Assembly (NCBI RefSeq): GCF_030867095.1
Contig: NC_081824.1
Location: 351,700,203-351,764,202, forward strand
Direction: 5' to 3'
Length of the DNA: 64,000 nt
DNA from: Alligator mississippiensis
Lineage: Eukaryota; Chordata; Crocodylia; Alligatoridae
Both the position numbers and the translations under genes were made by a program. Positions 1-14,000 of this stretch are shown piece after piece; positions within the stretch are counted from its first letter, which is position 1; each line of letters opens with the position of its first letter. The notes under the pieces were generated by a model. That model was not told the origin of the DNA. It did not search any database and saw only the letters and a program-made list of their open reading frames with translations.

Positions 1-3000
1 CAGAGAAGTGAAGTTTTTATCATTAAAGGAAAAGTGCCAACTTAGAAATCACGCGTTAGTTTTTTTTTATTGCTCTTATTAGAAATAATAAATTTTTAAA
101 TAAATATTTGAGAAACAGTATTTTTTGTAATTTTTTTTCTAATTTTGCTTGCTTTGACTATATGCAAAGTACTGTTAAGCACTCACTTTCCTCCATTGGT
201 TGGGCAAATCTTTCTTGGTATTAAACAGAGGAAAATATATGAACATCATTTGATGTGACTCAAAATTCCCCAAAACTGACATCAGAATCCAGAAGCAAAT
301 GCAGTGGAACAGATTTGTTTGGTTAAATTGTCTACATTTCAGGTTGGGTAGTACCTTTTCACTAACATTACACAAGCAGGTTTTTCCTGGTCAGACTCGG
401 ATTCAAACTGAGGTTGTGTGTACTTCTGACCCTTCAAATGCCTCCCTCTTTGCAGTCAGTGGGGCTTGCCCATGTAGCATTCCTTTTGGGATCAAGACCT
501 TAATTTGCTTGCTAGGTCAAGTGAAGGAAAAAAGTATGATGTGAAGTGTAACTTCTAGGAAACCCCCCCCCAACATTACACACTGAAATTGGCTACACTT
601 CCTCTCTGAAATATTTTGTACTTTTCTTTCTCAAGGCTGGGAGGCTAGCTGGCTGCAGCTACCTGCTTTACTGTAGGAAACTGTTATATTTTCAAAAATT
701 GCAACTGGACTCTGTTCTTTAAAATGTGTGCCATTTCTGTGGGCTGGATTGCTCTGGGATGATGATGAGCAATTCTGACTTTGTTTTAAAATCTATCTCA
801 GCAGGAGCTATAGTGAGGGAAGCAGAACTGTGTAAAGGCTCTGAGGTCAAGTTTTAACATTTGGTAGACTCCTGTTGCCTTGCTGCAAAATGAGTTTAGG
901 GGTATGTGGCCACTCCAAGTGATGCGCTTGGTTTTCTCATTGAAAGCCTAAGGACATATGTTGTCATGAGAACAGTGACATTGAGGAGTAATGAGTGTAT
1001 GCTGAGCTGCAGGGCTGCTCTCCCCTTGTACTAGTGACCAATGTCAAAGTATTATCTGGGCTTCCTGCATTTGTGTGTAAGGCTGGGTAGGTTTTCAGAA
1101 TCCATGGTCTTGCTAGCAGGAGACCAGCTGCAAAAGGCTGAATAGTTTTAGAATAAACCTTTAAGGAAAAAGCATTACATTAGTTGCACTTAATCCAAAT
1201 AATCTTCCAACTTGGGCAGTATGAATACAGGGGCATTCATAGGTTCATCCATATATAGGTGCCTCCTGGCCTAAGTGGGACTAGTCTCTGAAACCCAGGT
1301 AATATAGATGTGTATCTATAGTGTTTCTCCAGCTGAAACTGGTGGGTATGAGAGCTGCTTTTTTGCTTAGCCTAAATGAAGAAGTGGTTAATTGCCCTTT
1401 TGATTAATAAAATCTAAAGCAAATAGAGGCCACTGCCCAAAATGCAGATCTTCATGGCAAACTGTAACAGAAACTGTCATGGGGGGTGGTTCCAGGTACT
1501 GATATAGCAAATATGGAGACTGACCTGAGTTAGTGGAGTTGTGTATGTCTGTGCGTTTTGAGCAATAGGGAAAAAAACACCAAAAAGCAGGAGCAAAAGA
1601 GCCAGTGCCACAGTTGGCCCAAGCTCTGGGAATGTCAACCCACTAGAAAGCTGAGAGACAATACTTCTAAACTAAGTACTGACTACATACTCATAACTTG
1701 AAGAAGATCTTGATCCACTGGAACAATGCACGCATGTAGGAAAGGACTCCTGAAGAAGTTACAATTTTCCAAAGAAAAGAACCTGACATTTGAATTGAAT
1801 AACTGAAAAATAATTGGCTAAGTATACCAAGTGCTACCCACATACATAGTGTTCCCTCAGGATGTCCCAACTGGAAAGCTTGTAGTTTTAAATGTGTAAT
1901 ATTTAAGTGTTGGGAGGAGGAAACGGGTGTGATAGGAACAGATACATTCGGAGGGGGAGATGTTTTGCAGCTGTCATACTTTATAAAACAACAGTTGGAT
2001 ATTTCAAGAAACTTAGCCAACCTAAGGAAGGACATGCAGGCAGAGTGTAGGTAAACTAGGCAGGATGTAGAAAGTCCAATATTTGGACTGGTGCTGCCTA
2101 AGATTAAGAGAGCCTCTATGGAGCAATATCTTAAGGGTGCACAAGATGATCACATTGCTGTTCATGAAGGACTGACCTGAAGCTTCTCCAAGAAAGAACC
2201 TATGACAGTCGCAGAGGTTCTAATATATGCATTCTTCACCAGACTCGGGTTTCCAGGTCAAGGACATAACTTTTAATTCAGAAGCTTTCAACAGCCTGAG
2301 AGGTTTTAAATCCACAAAAATGCACTATGATGGCACATCCATGATCCGCTTGAATGGTGGAAAGGTTTGTTGGACTAGGAATTCAGCTCTCTACCCTTGT
2401 AGAATATTATCAAAGGAACTGGAACCATTTTATCATGTATTTTTTGCTAGCTTAAAAAGTAGAAAGCATAACCTAATGCTTCTTATGTTTGGGCAAGCTA
2501 ATGACCTCTTCAAACACCCTTTATTCCTGGGGAGGCCCAGTAAGATTTGGATTGTAGAAACCTTATAATACAAACTTGGAAAAGCTTATGCTTCCAGTGG
2601 GGAAAATATGAGGATAGCACCTGATAGTATTAAGATGCTGATGTCAAATGAGAACTTTTTAAAGATGTGAGGTCACATGAGAACTTTTTAAAGAAGTGAT
2701 CTGGCTTGGTTCCATGATTCAGAAGTTAGAAGGTGAAAGCACTAAGTTGGATAAACCCATGAGTGACCCTATATAGCACTGACCCAGATGCAACATAATG
2801 GTGTATAGGATACTGTTGGGTTCCTAGCTGGGCTCCAATGACCCTTGGGGAAGATGCAGGGGACAGGGTTTTATTATGGTTTGAATACGAATTGCCCATT
2901 AGAACAGAACAAGCAAGATCTGTCCTAGCCAGCAGATTCCACTGAAGGGCCAGGCATTCCTGAAGGGTTAATTGAAAGTAGTTCTCCTTTTGGATGGTGG

Positions 3001-4863
3001 AAAGGAAATCAGGTGGGGGAAAGAAAGCACTAAGGAGATTAGATGAGTGGCAAGGTGGAACATGAGCTGACATGCAGGTGAGCAGTTTCCTCGGGACTAG
3101 AACAAATATAGAGGCTGTGCCATTGGTGAAACAGTTCATGTCTTGTTGGGGTTGGTGATGTGCAACTGTGCTAACAAAAAGATGCTTCTAAGTAAGCTAG
3201 GGTGTGAATTAATTGCAGAAAGACTGATGTACAATGTCTGTTTGTGGACATGCTGTTACTTTGTGGAAAGTGGAAGGTAGCTTACCCCCTCTTGCTATAA
3301 GGGCAGGAGTGTGCATGCAAACAGTTTCTGCGAATAGTTGACACACTGTAAAGTTTCTACCCTGGTTACCTCATGGCAAATTGTTCACATGGCCATATTC
3401 TAGAATGGTCCTACTGTGAAACAGCTCTTGAGTAATGCAGAGTAACTGGAAGAGTAGATGGTAGATTGTTACTAGCTCAACTGTTGCCAATATTTGAGCT
3501 TCATTTTTCCCCCTCTCCTTTATTGGCCAGCTGGCCTGTGCTTAATGTATGGTTTTAAATTGTGCTAGAAACTTTTGCATGCATATGGCTTGGGGAATAA
3601 TGTGAAATACTTTTCATACTAATGCCACAGTAAAAATTCCCCTGTTATGTCCATTGTCTCTTGTTTGATTCCTGTTGTTGTGGGGAGAAATGGGACATAG
3701 TACATTCTTTGAAAATAGAGTTGCATCAGTGAAATACCTGACTTCACCAATTTCTCCTTCTTACTGGAACAACCTGTGAGACCCCAAACTTTCAGTTAAT
3801 GGCTTAAAAGGGGTAACAGTATGCTAGGGATACTACCTTAGAGCAGCAGGCATTTGTGATTATTCACATATCTTTCCTGGGAGGCAATTACTTTAGCTGG
3901 TATTAGGATAATACCTCTTCCTGCAGTCTTGTATCCAGGACTCAGAGAAGCGATATTAAAAGGATATGGTCACACAGTTTAATTCTACAACTTGACATAA
4001 ATTAACATCATAAGTCTCTCTGGGTAGAAAAAAAAAATAATGGGTCCCTAACTGTCATGATGAAAATCAGTCGTTTCGTTCTCCTTTTTTTGACTCGTGA
4101 ATAAAGAGACTCCTTCAGACAACAGCCGCAAGTCCTAAGGGACTGAATAGCACACATTGGACTCATTCTTTTTATGCTGCCGAATTCTGCAGCACTGGCA
4201 GCTAACCTTTAAGCCGTAATTTAAAAGTTACGCTAATCTCCCCAGTGAGGTTAGTGCATATCCCATACAAACAAAATACCGTGGAGTGTCAAGCTCCATT
4301 AGAAATTTTGGAAAGGGGAAAATACTGAGTTAAAAAGGGCCAACTCCATAATTAATAAAAAAGGACAAAGGCTAGTGGGAACATTTTTCAAACATGCATC
4401 CAAGAAAACTTTGTAATAAAAAGAAGGGGAAATGCTATCATCCTAATGTAGGGGCAGTGTGCTTTTAACAGTAATTTGTTCTTGTTGTAATATGCACACG
4501 CTAAACCAGTAGGAATTTGGCCAGTGCTATGACAATTCTGTGGAGGTACTAGTAATCATTATCAGCGGCTCATGAAGGTCTTTTGAGGAATGTTTGATGC
4601 TTTCAGTTCTGTTTGCATAGGAACTTCTTTTATTCTGAGAGTATTTTTTGTCAGTGGAATTTGCTGCATACTCAGTAAATAACTCTAAATGTGTCTCCTG
4701 GGTTTTGGCCTCCTTTATGGACATGGTAACACTGAAATTAATGAAGGTTCTCAATTTGAGGTATACTAGAAGATCTCGATTTCCTTCTGACTGTCTCCCA
4801 AAAAGTTTTTGTTTTTTTTTTGATAAAGGTACTGAAAATAACTTCTGGTTTGTTGCTTTCCAG
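1..4863 (+). other. GRTP1 intron (5' part of window)
   Basis: This is intronic sequence upstream of the first visible GRTP1 exon. It is AT-rich and stop-filled, with homopolymer runs (T at 61-69 and 4810-4820, C at 564-572) and a near-duplicate of about 25 bases at 2647-2695. I saw no exon matching the N-terminal part of GRTP1 and no recognisable transposon. Confidence 0.7.
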
Positions 4864-5022
4864 TGAAGAGATATATCAGGAAAGGTATTCCCAATGAACA
4901 CCGCGCACTGATCTGGATGGTTGTAAGTGGAGCCCAGGCCAACATGGAACAAAACCCTGGATACTATCATAAACTACTTGAGGGAGAGAAAAATTACAAG
5001 CTCTTGGAAGCGATCAGAACAG
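4864..5022 (+). CDS. GRTP1: GRTP1 internal exon 1 of 6 in window (start of TBC domain)
   Basis: The exon follows a pyrimidine-rich acceptor ending CAG at 4861-4863 and ends before a GT donor at 5023. It begins in phase 2 (a split Val codon) and encodes KRYIRKGIPNEHRALIW, SGAQANMEQNPGYYHKL and KLLEAIRT. This is the N-terminal TBC segment, with the conserved GIP and R-x-x-W signature of TBC proteins. It ends with one base of the Asp codon completed in the next exon. A 7.4-kb intron follows. Confidence 0.96.
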
Positions 5023-8000
5023 GTTGTTATAATGTCTATATGTATTAATGATACTTAGTTATTGGTTGTATAAGATGTCACAGTAAACCTGTGTTTCTGT
5101 AAATGGTGAGTAGTGGCTTAGTAATATGTAACTGCTGAATTATAGCTCTTTCCAATGGTAAATGGATGAGTAGAAGGAGGGAGGAGTATATTGAACTTTC
5201 TTGATTATACTATGCAGTATTTCTGAAACCAGTGATGTCTTCATAGTGGTCAAATGGTTAATGACAGAATTTTTTGAAATTCCATTGGCATAATTCCATT
5301 ACTTTCTTGTGCACCATCATCCTCAATGTCAGTATAGTTCTAGGACTCGTTCATTAAGATAACAAGTCTAGGAGCTCTTTGCTGGCTGACTGTCTCTTTT
5401 TTTTTTTTTTTTCCCCCCCATCCTTCGTGCCCTCTTGCCCTCACTCCTGATCAGGTGCTTTAAATTATGTCCATGCCAGATTTTATTTTATAATTGGGCA
5501 GTTACCTAAAACTTTCAAAACAACCCCCAAAACAACAACAACAAAACCTTGTCCTCAGTAAAGTAATTTTGTTTTCAAATATTTGTTCAAAGCCAATTGG
5601 TTGCTATAATAACTTGTGGGAGTTTGGGATCACATACCTCAGTTAGACATTTTTGGGAAAATAAGTTTCAGAAAGGAGAGCCAGGCCAGAAATCCTCTGA
5701 CTCTAGTTCTCCATGCTGAAATGAAAGCAGCAGAGTGGCAGTTTACGAGTGTAGAGGGAACACCAAACATGACTGACTGTCAATCTCACCAGTGGCTTAA
5801 AAGAAAACAAACAAACAAACCCAGTCCTCTCCCAGAGGCCAGCTCCTGGACTGTATTTCCTCTGTAATATTTGGCAGTAAAACCAGGGATTGCAGTAAGT
5901 GATTATTTGGGAAGGGCATTCTGTGAAATAAAACATTGTAGGTGGACGCGAAAAATATAGTAGGAGGGATGGGGTAACACAAGGGAGTCACAGGGAGCAA
6001 TAAGAATTCTAGGGATCCAGTGGATGGTGACTTGGGGAGAATAAGATATTGTAAGAGAAAACAGTAAATGGGAGGTCAGAGGAGTTAGAAAATAAAGGGT
6101 AGCTCAAGCATTTGAGAGCTGGTAAAAGAAAATATGTACAAATTGAGATGCATGCAACTTGTAGTCAGTAAAACTATTTCTGTTCTGATCTACTTTTTAC
6201 AAGCATATTTGGTGTTGAATGATTGTCATTTCACTGCAGGGTGATACTTGATTTTATTTGCAGCCATTTGGTATGTTCCAGCTTTGTGCTGAAGATTTGT
6301 AATGTTGTGGTAGGTTGTTAAATAAATAAACAAACAACCCAGAATCTTGCTAATACTTGTTTTGGAAAACCTCCCCAAATCTTCTGACAGTTATATCCCA
6401 TAGATTGGTAAGTGCTAAGGTGTTATAAATAATGCCAATAAAACAGGAAAGAAAAAGCAGAATTCTCCAGTTAATTCTTAATCATTACTGCAACTACAAA
6501 GGTTGCTTCTATGGGAAAAAAACAAAAATGTGTTTTATTGTAAAACATTATGCTTTAAACTTCAAAAGTAATAACATCTAATTTGAATTTTAAGACATGC
6601 CTATATTGAGAATGTAAAAGGACATAGGTTAAAGAACATGCATCCTGTTTTAATTATTACTGTAATCTTGTAATTAATACTTTAATATTATTTTTTTAAC
6701 CTCAAAAATCCAAATCCTATTCTGCTTTTTCAGTATAGGAGTATGAAGGGGAGGGAGCACTACATCCACTCTGGATCTGTCCCTGGCTGTACCTGCTTAT
6801 ACCAGATACAGGTTCTGTCCACAAATTGCAAAATAAGAATAATTCAGCCAGCATTCAACTTTTGGATCAACTAGCTTCTTTCTTTTTTTTCATGGTATCT
6901 TGGAACATCCTGCTGCATAAAGGATCCACCCACATGGATCAGTTTGCAGTAGCAGAGTCTTTGTATATTAATTCATAATAGTTTAAGGAAACTATTACTT
7001 AAGTAATTCAGTGGTCATTTGACTGGAGGTAGTGAATATTTTACCATCAAAATAGAAATACACTTCAAAAGGTTAAAAAGAATATTAGCATTATTCCCTA
7101 TTTGGGAAATTAGCTAGAGAGAACGCAGTCATAAGAGGGTGAGGAGAATAGTGTTACCAGTACTTCTGGGTTTAGGGTGCATCTTGCAGTGTTTGGTATC
7201 TGTCGTAGAGCCCGAACTACTCAGGCCATGGGGATGATAAGAATCAGCACTTTATCATTTTAAGGATGTTTCTAGTCCTCGTGGTTGCAAAACAAACTTG
7301 CAAATTTGAGCCATTAAGGTGCAAAACATTAATAGGACACAAAGTAGGAGAACCATAAACTTACTTTACAAACCAACAATGAAGAAATAATGATTTTGAG
7401 GATACCACTCATTATTTGGAATACTTTTAAGTAGCAGACTTAGGAGTTATGGGGGAAGAAATAGAATGGCTTTTATTATTTTATTATCTTTGTGTGCAGT
7501 GGGGGTATAACTATGGAGATGTGTTAAAAGAGGCTGTATGCTTAGAAGAACTTATAGATAAAATAGACAATCTACAAATGCAGGAATCGGGGAATAAAAG
7601 GAGCAACCAAAAGCTGCATGCCTGAGCAGAGCAGCATAGAACTTGTCATGTTAGTTCTCTGACCTTTTTCTGTTGTTAAGCTGTATATCTGGTACAGTTC
7701 GATACAAGGAGTTATTTCTGGAAGTGGGAAGAGCCTGGATATTATGATAAGAAGAAAAAGGGTAGGAGAGTTTGATAGAGAGTTGACTACAGGCGTGTTA
7801 GACTACCGAAATCCCTGATGTCAGCATAGAAGCCTGTGTAGATATTTTTGTTTTGCTCTGTGTTCTTTTTCTTTAAAACTTTTGTTGCAAAAATAACTTT
7901 TTTAGAAGTTTTATTCTCCTCTTAAAAAACTTTTTATCACCTTTATATTACTTGATTCTTTAACTAAATATTCATTACTACCCAAGATATCAAAAATTGT

Positions 8001-11000
8001 GATGATGACAAAGAAGAAAGAAACACATAAATGGCTCTATTAAATAAAATTGATGCATAGAAGTAACCTCAAGAGGAAAGAAATTATTTAGCTAACTTAG
8101 TTCAGTTAGTTGCATGACACTGTCATCTCCTGTTAATAACTCACAATTATTATTTTTTAACTGTAGATGGAGTATTTGCCCCCTCCTAGAATGGCCCTCC
8201 TCCTCTTTTTCTCACTCTGTCACATGTTCCTCTGTTAAAGTGGACCTCTGCATAACCACAGGCATGTCCATGTAGAGCTCATTGAAGGATTGGGACTAAG
8301 CAGTCAGTATAAAATACCATGCTGTTTCACTTGCTGCCTTTGCCCTATCAAATTTGTCCTAATTCTTATTGTCATGCTGTAATCACTCTTTTTTGAACAA
8401 TTGATTACTGGATTCCTATCTGAAAATATTTAAAAAAGAATTGAAGTAAATGGAAAGTGGGTTTTCCCCCTCCCACACACTCACCATATGTAAAGTTTTT
8501 TAACCTTTTTTCTAAAATGCATGGCACTCTGTCATAGTTAATGGTTCAGGCCTCTTTTAGCAAGAGGAGGAATATTCTGTGCACACTTCTAGGTGTTTTC
8601 ACCCTGGTTCCTTTCTGAGCTTCTTTGTAACACTGTAAGCTGGCAGCTCAAAGACCTGGCAACCTATGGCTTGCAAACAGAATTTGGGCTGCAGCAGCTC
8701 AGGGAATCAGCAGAATGTGCCAGCTAAAGCAGTAGAGGAGGCATCATCAGGTTCCTATTATCTGCCACTGTTCAGTTTTCCTGCTGTGCCAGAGGAGGTG
8801 CCCCCAGGGTCCTAGCATCTGTATTTTCTATTCCCAGTGTCTTGTAGTGGCACAAGGTTGCCAACCCCTGGCCTCTTTCATCAGTTAGTAAAATCCAGTA
8901 CTTCTCAACCTTTTTAGACACAGGACTCCCCCCGATTGGACTTGGGCACCCCTCAGAAAATGCTAGCTCTTTACTTTTCACTCCTTTCTTGACTGGGGCT
9001 GGTTTTGTTCACTGTCTTCACTAATGACCTGGAAGATGGCATAGAGTGCACCTTCAGCAAATTTGCAGATGACACCAACTGGGGAAAGTAGCAGATATGC
9101 TGGAGGGTAGGGCTAGGATTCAGAGTGACCTAGACAAATTGGAGGATTGGGCCAAAAGGCATCTCATGAGTTTCAACAAGGACAAACACGAAGTCTTGCA
9201 CTTAGGATGGAACAATCCCATGCACCACTGCAGGCTGGGGGCTGACTGGCTGGGCAGCAGCTCTGCAGAAAAGGACCTGGGGGTTACAATGGACAATAAG
9301 ATTAATATGAGCCAGGAGTGTGCCCTTGTTGCCAAGAAGGCTAATGGCATACTGAGCTACATTGTTAGGAGTGTTGCCAGTAGGTCAAGGGCAGTAATTA
9401 TTCTCCTTTATTTAGTACTGATGAGGCCATGTCTGGAGTACTGTGTTCAGTTTTGAGTCTCCCACTACAAAAAAGATGTGGACAAATTGGAGAGAGTCCA
9501 TCAGAGGGCAACAAAAAGGATGAGGGGGCTGGGGGAAATGAATTATGAGGAAAGACCTGGGGAACTGGGTTTCAGTGTAGAGAAGAGGAGACTAAGAGTA
9601 GACTTAATAGCAGCCTTCAACTACCTGAAGCGGGGTCTGAAAGAGGATGGAGCTAGACTGTTCTCAGTGGTGGCAGATGACAGAACAAGGAGCAATGGTC
9701 TCAAGTTGCAACAAGGGAAGTTTAGATTAGATATTAGGAAGAATTTGCTCACTAGGAGGGTAGTAAAACACTGGAACAGGCTACCCAGAGAGGTGGTGGA
9801 CGCTCCATCCTTGGGGGTTTTCAAAACCCGGCTAGACAAAGCCTTGGCTGGGATGATCTAGTTGGGGCTGGTCCTGCTTTGAGCAGGGGTTGGACCAGAT
9901 GACCTCCTCAGGTTCTTTCCAACCCTAACTTTCTATGATTCTATGACTATGGGAAAATAGTAGAGCATCTCTTCTGTTGCCTAGACATCAGAAAAATCAC
10001 AACAGGTCAGAACGTTTTTGACCTTACAGATTCCTGTTTGAAACTTCCTGGTTTATCTTGTGAATCGTGTAGGTGTTTTCATACCTAGTATTGTATAGCA
10101 CCCCATCTTACTCTTAAAAGGATATCAAGGCATCCCAGTGTGCTGTGGCACTCTGGTTGAGAATCACTGCTGTACTCTGAAGTGCCACCCGGCCCTGCCT
10201 TCTGCCTGACTTCAGATTAATATGGTTAACTACCTCACTTTGTAATAGTGTAAATGTCCTTTGTCCCAGAATGATGTAATCAGAATGAAGCATTGTTACA
10301 AAATATAAGCATATCTGAAAACCCTTCATAAAATCTTAAAATCCAGTGTAAAGTTGTATTTTACCAAGAGAGAATAAAATTAGAGTCAACACTTTAATTT
10401 TACAACCTCAGGAAGGCTCCATAATTAAAGATAAGTTTCTTTAGGTCAACTTTTGCTGTGTAAAGTTGTTTTTTTCATCTGTAGAGCTGAAGGGAAGGGC
10501 CATAACTGAAATGTTAACTCTAATCTTTCCTGAAACTTCCATACAGTAAATAACGGATGTTGATTGTACTAAAGCTACGCTGCTATTTGTATTGAGAGAA
10601 ACAAAAGTTTACATTGCTCAGGATTATCTGACTGTCTCACAAGGCAGTTAAGGGCTATTGTTCTTGCTTTTTAGATTCTGGTGGGAGGTGAATGGAAAAC
10701 ATTGCTCTGCCGCTGTCCTTCACTCAAGCTGATTTCATCTCTTTTTAAAAAGAAAAAGTGATGATTAGAGCAATGAATTTGTCCTGTGATTTCCAACAGA
10801 AACCATGATTTTCAGAGGTTTTCCTCCTCATAACTGGTCACAACTCAAGTTTTTGTCAGGGAAGTCATAACAAGCTGTTTCCTTTAAACTGGAAGAACAG
10901 AAAAGAGCAGGTATCTCCTAGCTTCTAGGACATACAAAAGTTGTGCATAGCTGTGTGCAACACTTGACCTGTTATGCTGATTATTTAAGTATCTTGGGCA

Positions 11001-14000
11001 TAGTTACCTAATTTGAAATTACCATAGAAGTGAGTTTGCTTTTGTTCATAGTGTTTTAATTTAAATCTAGCTGCTGTTACGTCCATATTTTCTAAAGCGA
11101 CTAGTGATTTTAGGTATTCAACTTAGGACCTTCTAGAATGGCTGGAATTTTTAAAAAGTGGGATACTTATGAAAATTCAAGTAAGCCATTAGAAATTCAA
11201 GTGAGTCATTAGTTTGTAAATAAATTGGTTAGAAGTAATATCAGTTTAAAAACCAGTGGGCTAGACATCAATAAAGGTTTGTTAACAAATTGACAACCCT
11301 TACTTATAATGTGTGTAGTTAAACAATGTGCATCCTGGCTACAACATCACTCCTACCAAAACTTATACTTATAAATTCATCTGTATTTGTGATCTTCATA
11401 AATAATCCTGAGAAGTTTTAAAATTTCACATTTCTCTATTTATGCTACTTGTTAACTGTTTATATGCAGCAAGTTTAAGTAGTAGTAGACTACCCTATTT
11501 ATTTTTCTATTTAAGCAGTTTATAGATACTTACTGTCTTATGAACTACCAATATGTGACAAGCCCTGTGGTAGAAACACGTGTTAAAAAGATTTCCCTGA
11601 CCTTTTTTAATTTAAATGGATTTTCCCTCCACCATCGCCTTTAGTATAAGCATATTTTCTAAAAATTAAACTTTGGTCCAAACTTTACTTGATGTTTAAG
11701 GAATGTGTGCTTGAAATGCTATATGTGAGATATAACTGGTAACATCTCTCCAACCTATATGACTGGTCAAATAAAAGGTATTGCTACTCTCATTCCCTGG
11801 ACTGTCATGGCTACAACAGCATTAACTTGAAATAGTGCAATCATAGAAATAATTTAAGGTTGAATTTTTAAAAAGCAAAAATGCAACAAAAGCAAAATAG
11901 TGGTGTAGGACTGATCTTTTTACCTAAATGAAATGAAGACCAGTTTGATCCAAGTTAAATTATCTTGTAAGAATCTCTCTTTAGAATTGCAGCTACTGCT
12001 TTACTATCACATTAGATAAATTTGGTATACAGTATATTAGTTTAGATTTGTTAGAGATGGTTAGTTAAAATATAGCCAATTTGTTTCTGGGATTTTTCTC
12101 ATAGATTGGCCTCTATCTTTAGTCCTGCTTGATACTGTAAGACATCCATTCTCTAGAGAGATTAGTCTTTCTAGGAATGGATCCTCCTTGAAGGAAGATG
12201 ACCATTGAGCCAAAACAGTGCTGAGGTTGTGTTTTGCTAATCTCTTTCATCAAACGCTTGTTCTGTAAACCCATAGTCAGATTTCAGTTGTACCTCTTAC
12301 AAAGTTAAGATTTATGTGGGTGAGGAGAAATGGGGGTGGAGATGTGACAACCTGCTTTAATGTGGTCCTTTTCTTTCCCCTAGACATGAACAGAACATTT
12401 CCAGATAACATACAATTCCGCAAAACTGCTGATCCCTGTTTACAGCAGACACTGTACAATGTGTTAGTAGCATATGGGCACCATAATAAAGCAGTGGGAT
12501 ACTGCCAGGTATGTAATTGTTTAAAATATTGCTTCCTTACATTGGCAAATCATTTCTTTTTTCCAAATTTTAAATAGTAACTTCGTGTGGCAAGGTTGTA
12601 GGTGCAGGTTCAAGGTGGATACATGAACTATTGCAAAGGATACCTTACTGGCTCGTTTTATGTTGGTATTTTATGTTAGTTCAGGTAGTAGTGTGCACTT
12701 ACATACTAACTGAAATCCAGACTTAAAACAGTAGCATTCTTTGCTACGTTATTGTCAAGTATTAAGGCATAAATGCTTTTTTAAGGGTGTACTTGGCATT
12801 TACAAGAGAATTACTGGGTTTCATTTGCCTTTTTTTTTTTTTCCTGGACAAGATCTTCTTAAGTACAGGCTATAGGATGATACTATATATATATATATAT
12901 TATCTAAGTAACCCAAAATGGATGTTTAGGGCTTTATTTTTTTAGTTTTAACTTATGACACTGTAGTAGAAGAAATAAATATGTGAAAGAAATACTGGTA
13001 CTCCTGACTTAACGTTGTCCCAGTTAACATTGTTTCATTATTATGTCTGATCTATTAGAGAAAATACTTGTTTAAAGTTGTGAAATGTTTGAGTATAACA
13101 TTGTTTGGCCGCTGCTTACTAGTAGGTAACTACTGTGATGTAACTGGATTCACTTAACATCGTTTTGCTTAAAGTCACATTTTTCAAGAATGTAACTATG
13201 ACGTTATGCAAGGAGTAGCTATAGAAAGAATTATTGGAATCCAATGCCATAACTTTTAGGTGGTGGTCTGAAAAGGCTCCACAGTTCTTAGTGGTTCCTG
13301 TGAAGGATGCAGGATGTTAAATACCTGGTTCATAAAAGCTTGAAGGTAAAACACAAACGGTAACACTTGTTTTGGAGGCCATCTTCCATACTATCTTTGT
13401 AGGTGAGAGAGGAACCGTGACTCGCACAAGTGTAAAAATCTGTTCCCTGTTCAGTCATTTTTTAAAGCTCCCCTGCTTCTTCCATATTCTGTATTGCATT
13501 ATAGCTGTACACTTACATTTGCTTTGTGCTTGTCAAGAAGGGGAATAGTGTAAACTAACCATCCTCAATTATAAGAATATAAGCTATGCTTTTTGAATGA
13601 CATGCTACTAGAAGAAAACTGATACTGTTTTTTTTTTTAAACCCCTATGTAAGTCACTGTAATCTGATTTACTGTTTGGCTTGATGTGTTTGGCATACCA
13701 CTGAGATGCTAATTCAGTACATGGTAATTTGAAATGCAGGAGCTGAAAGTCCTTGTTGTTCCAATAAGTAATACTTTATCCAAAGAGACCAAAGTGCATG
13801 CAGATATGTTTTGTTGACATCTTCATTATAATAATATAATTATATAATATATAGGTATACATTTTATAATGATATGTATAATATACAAGTATACATTTGA
13901 TATAGTATAGTTATATTATTATTATTATTATGTTTTGTTGAATTCTTTATTATAATAATATCTGAATGTACTTTTGTACCCATGGCAGAGACAGATTGGT

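Noticed and set aside
2227..2568. 113-codon frame, considered as an upstream GRTP1 exon
   Set aside because: It has no resemblance to the GRTP1 N terminus and lacks suitable splice borders.
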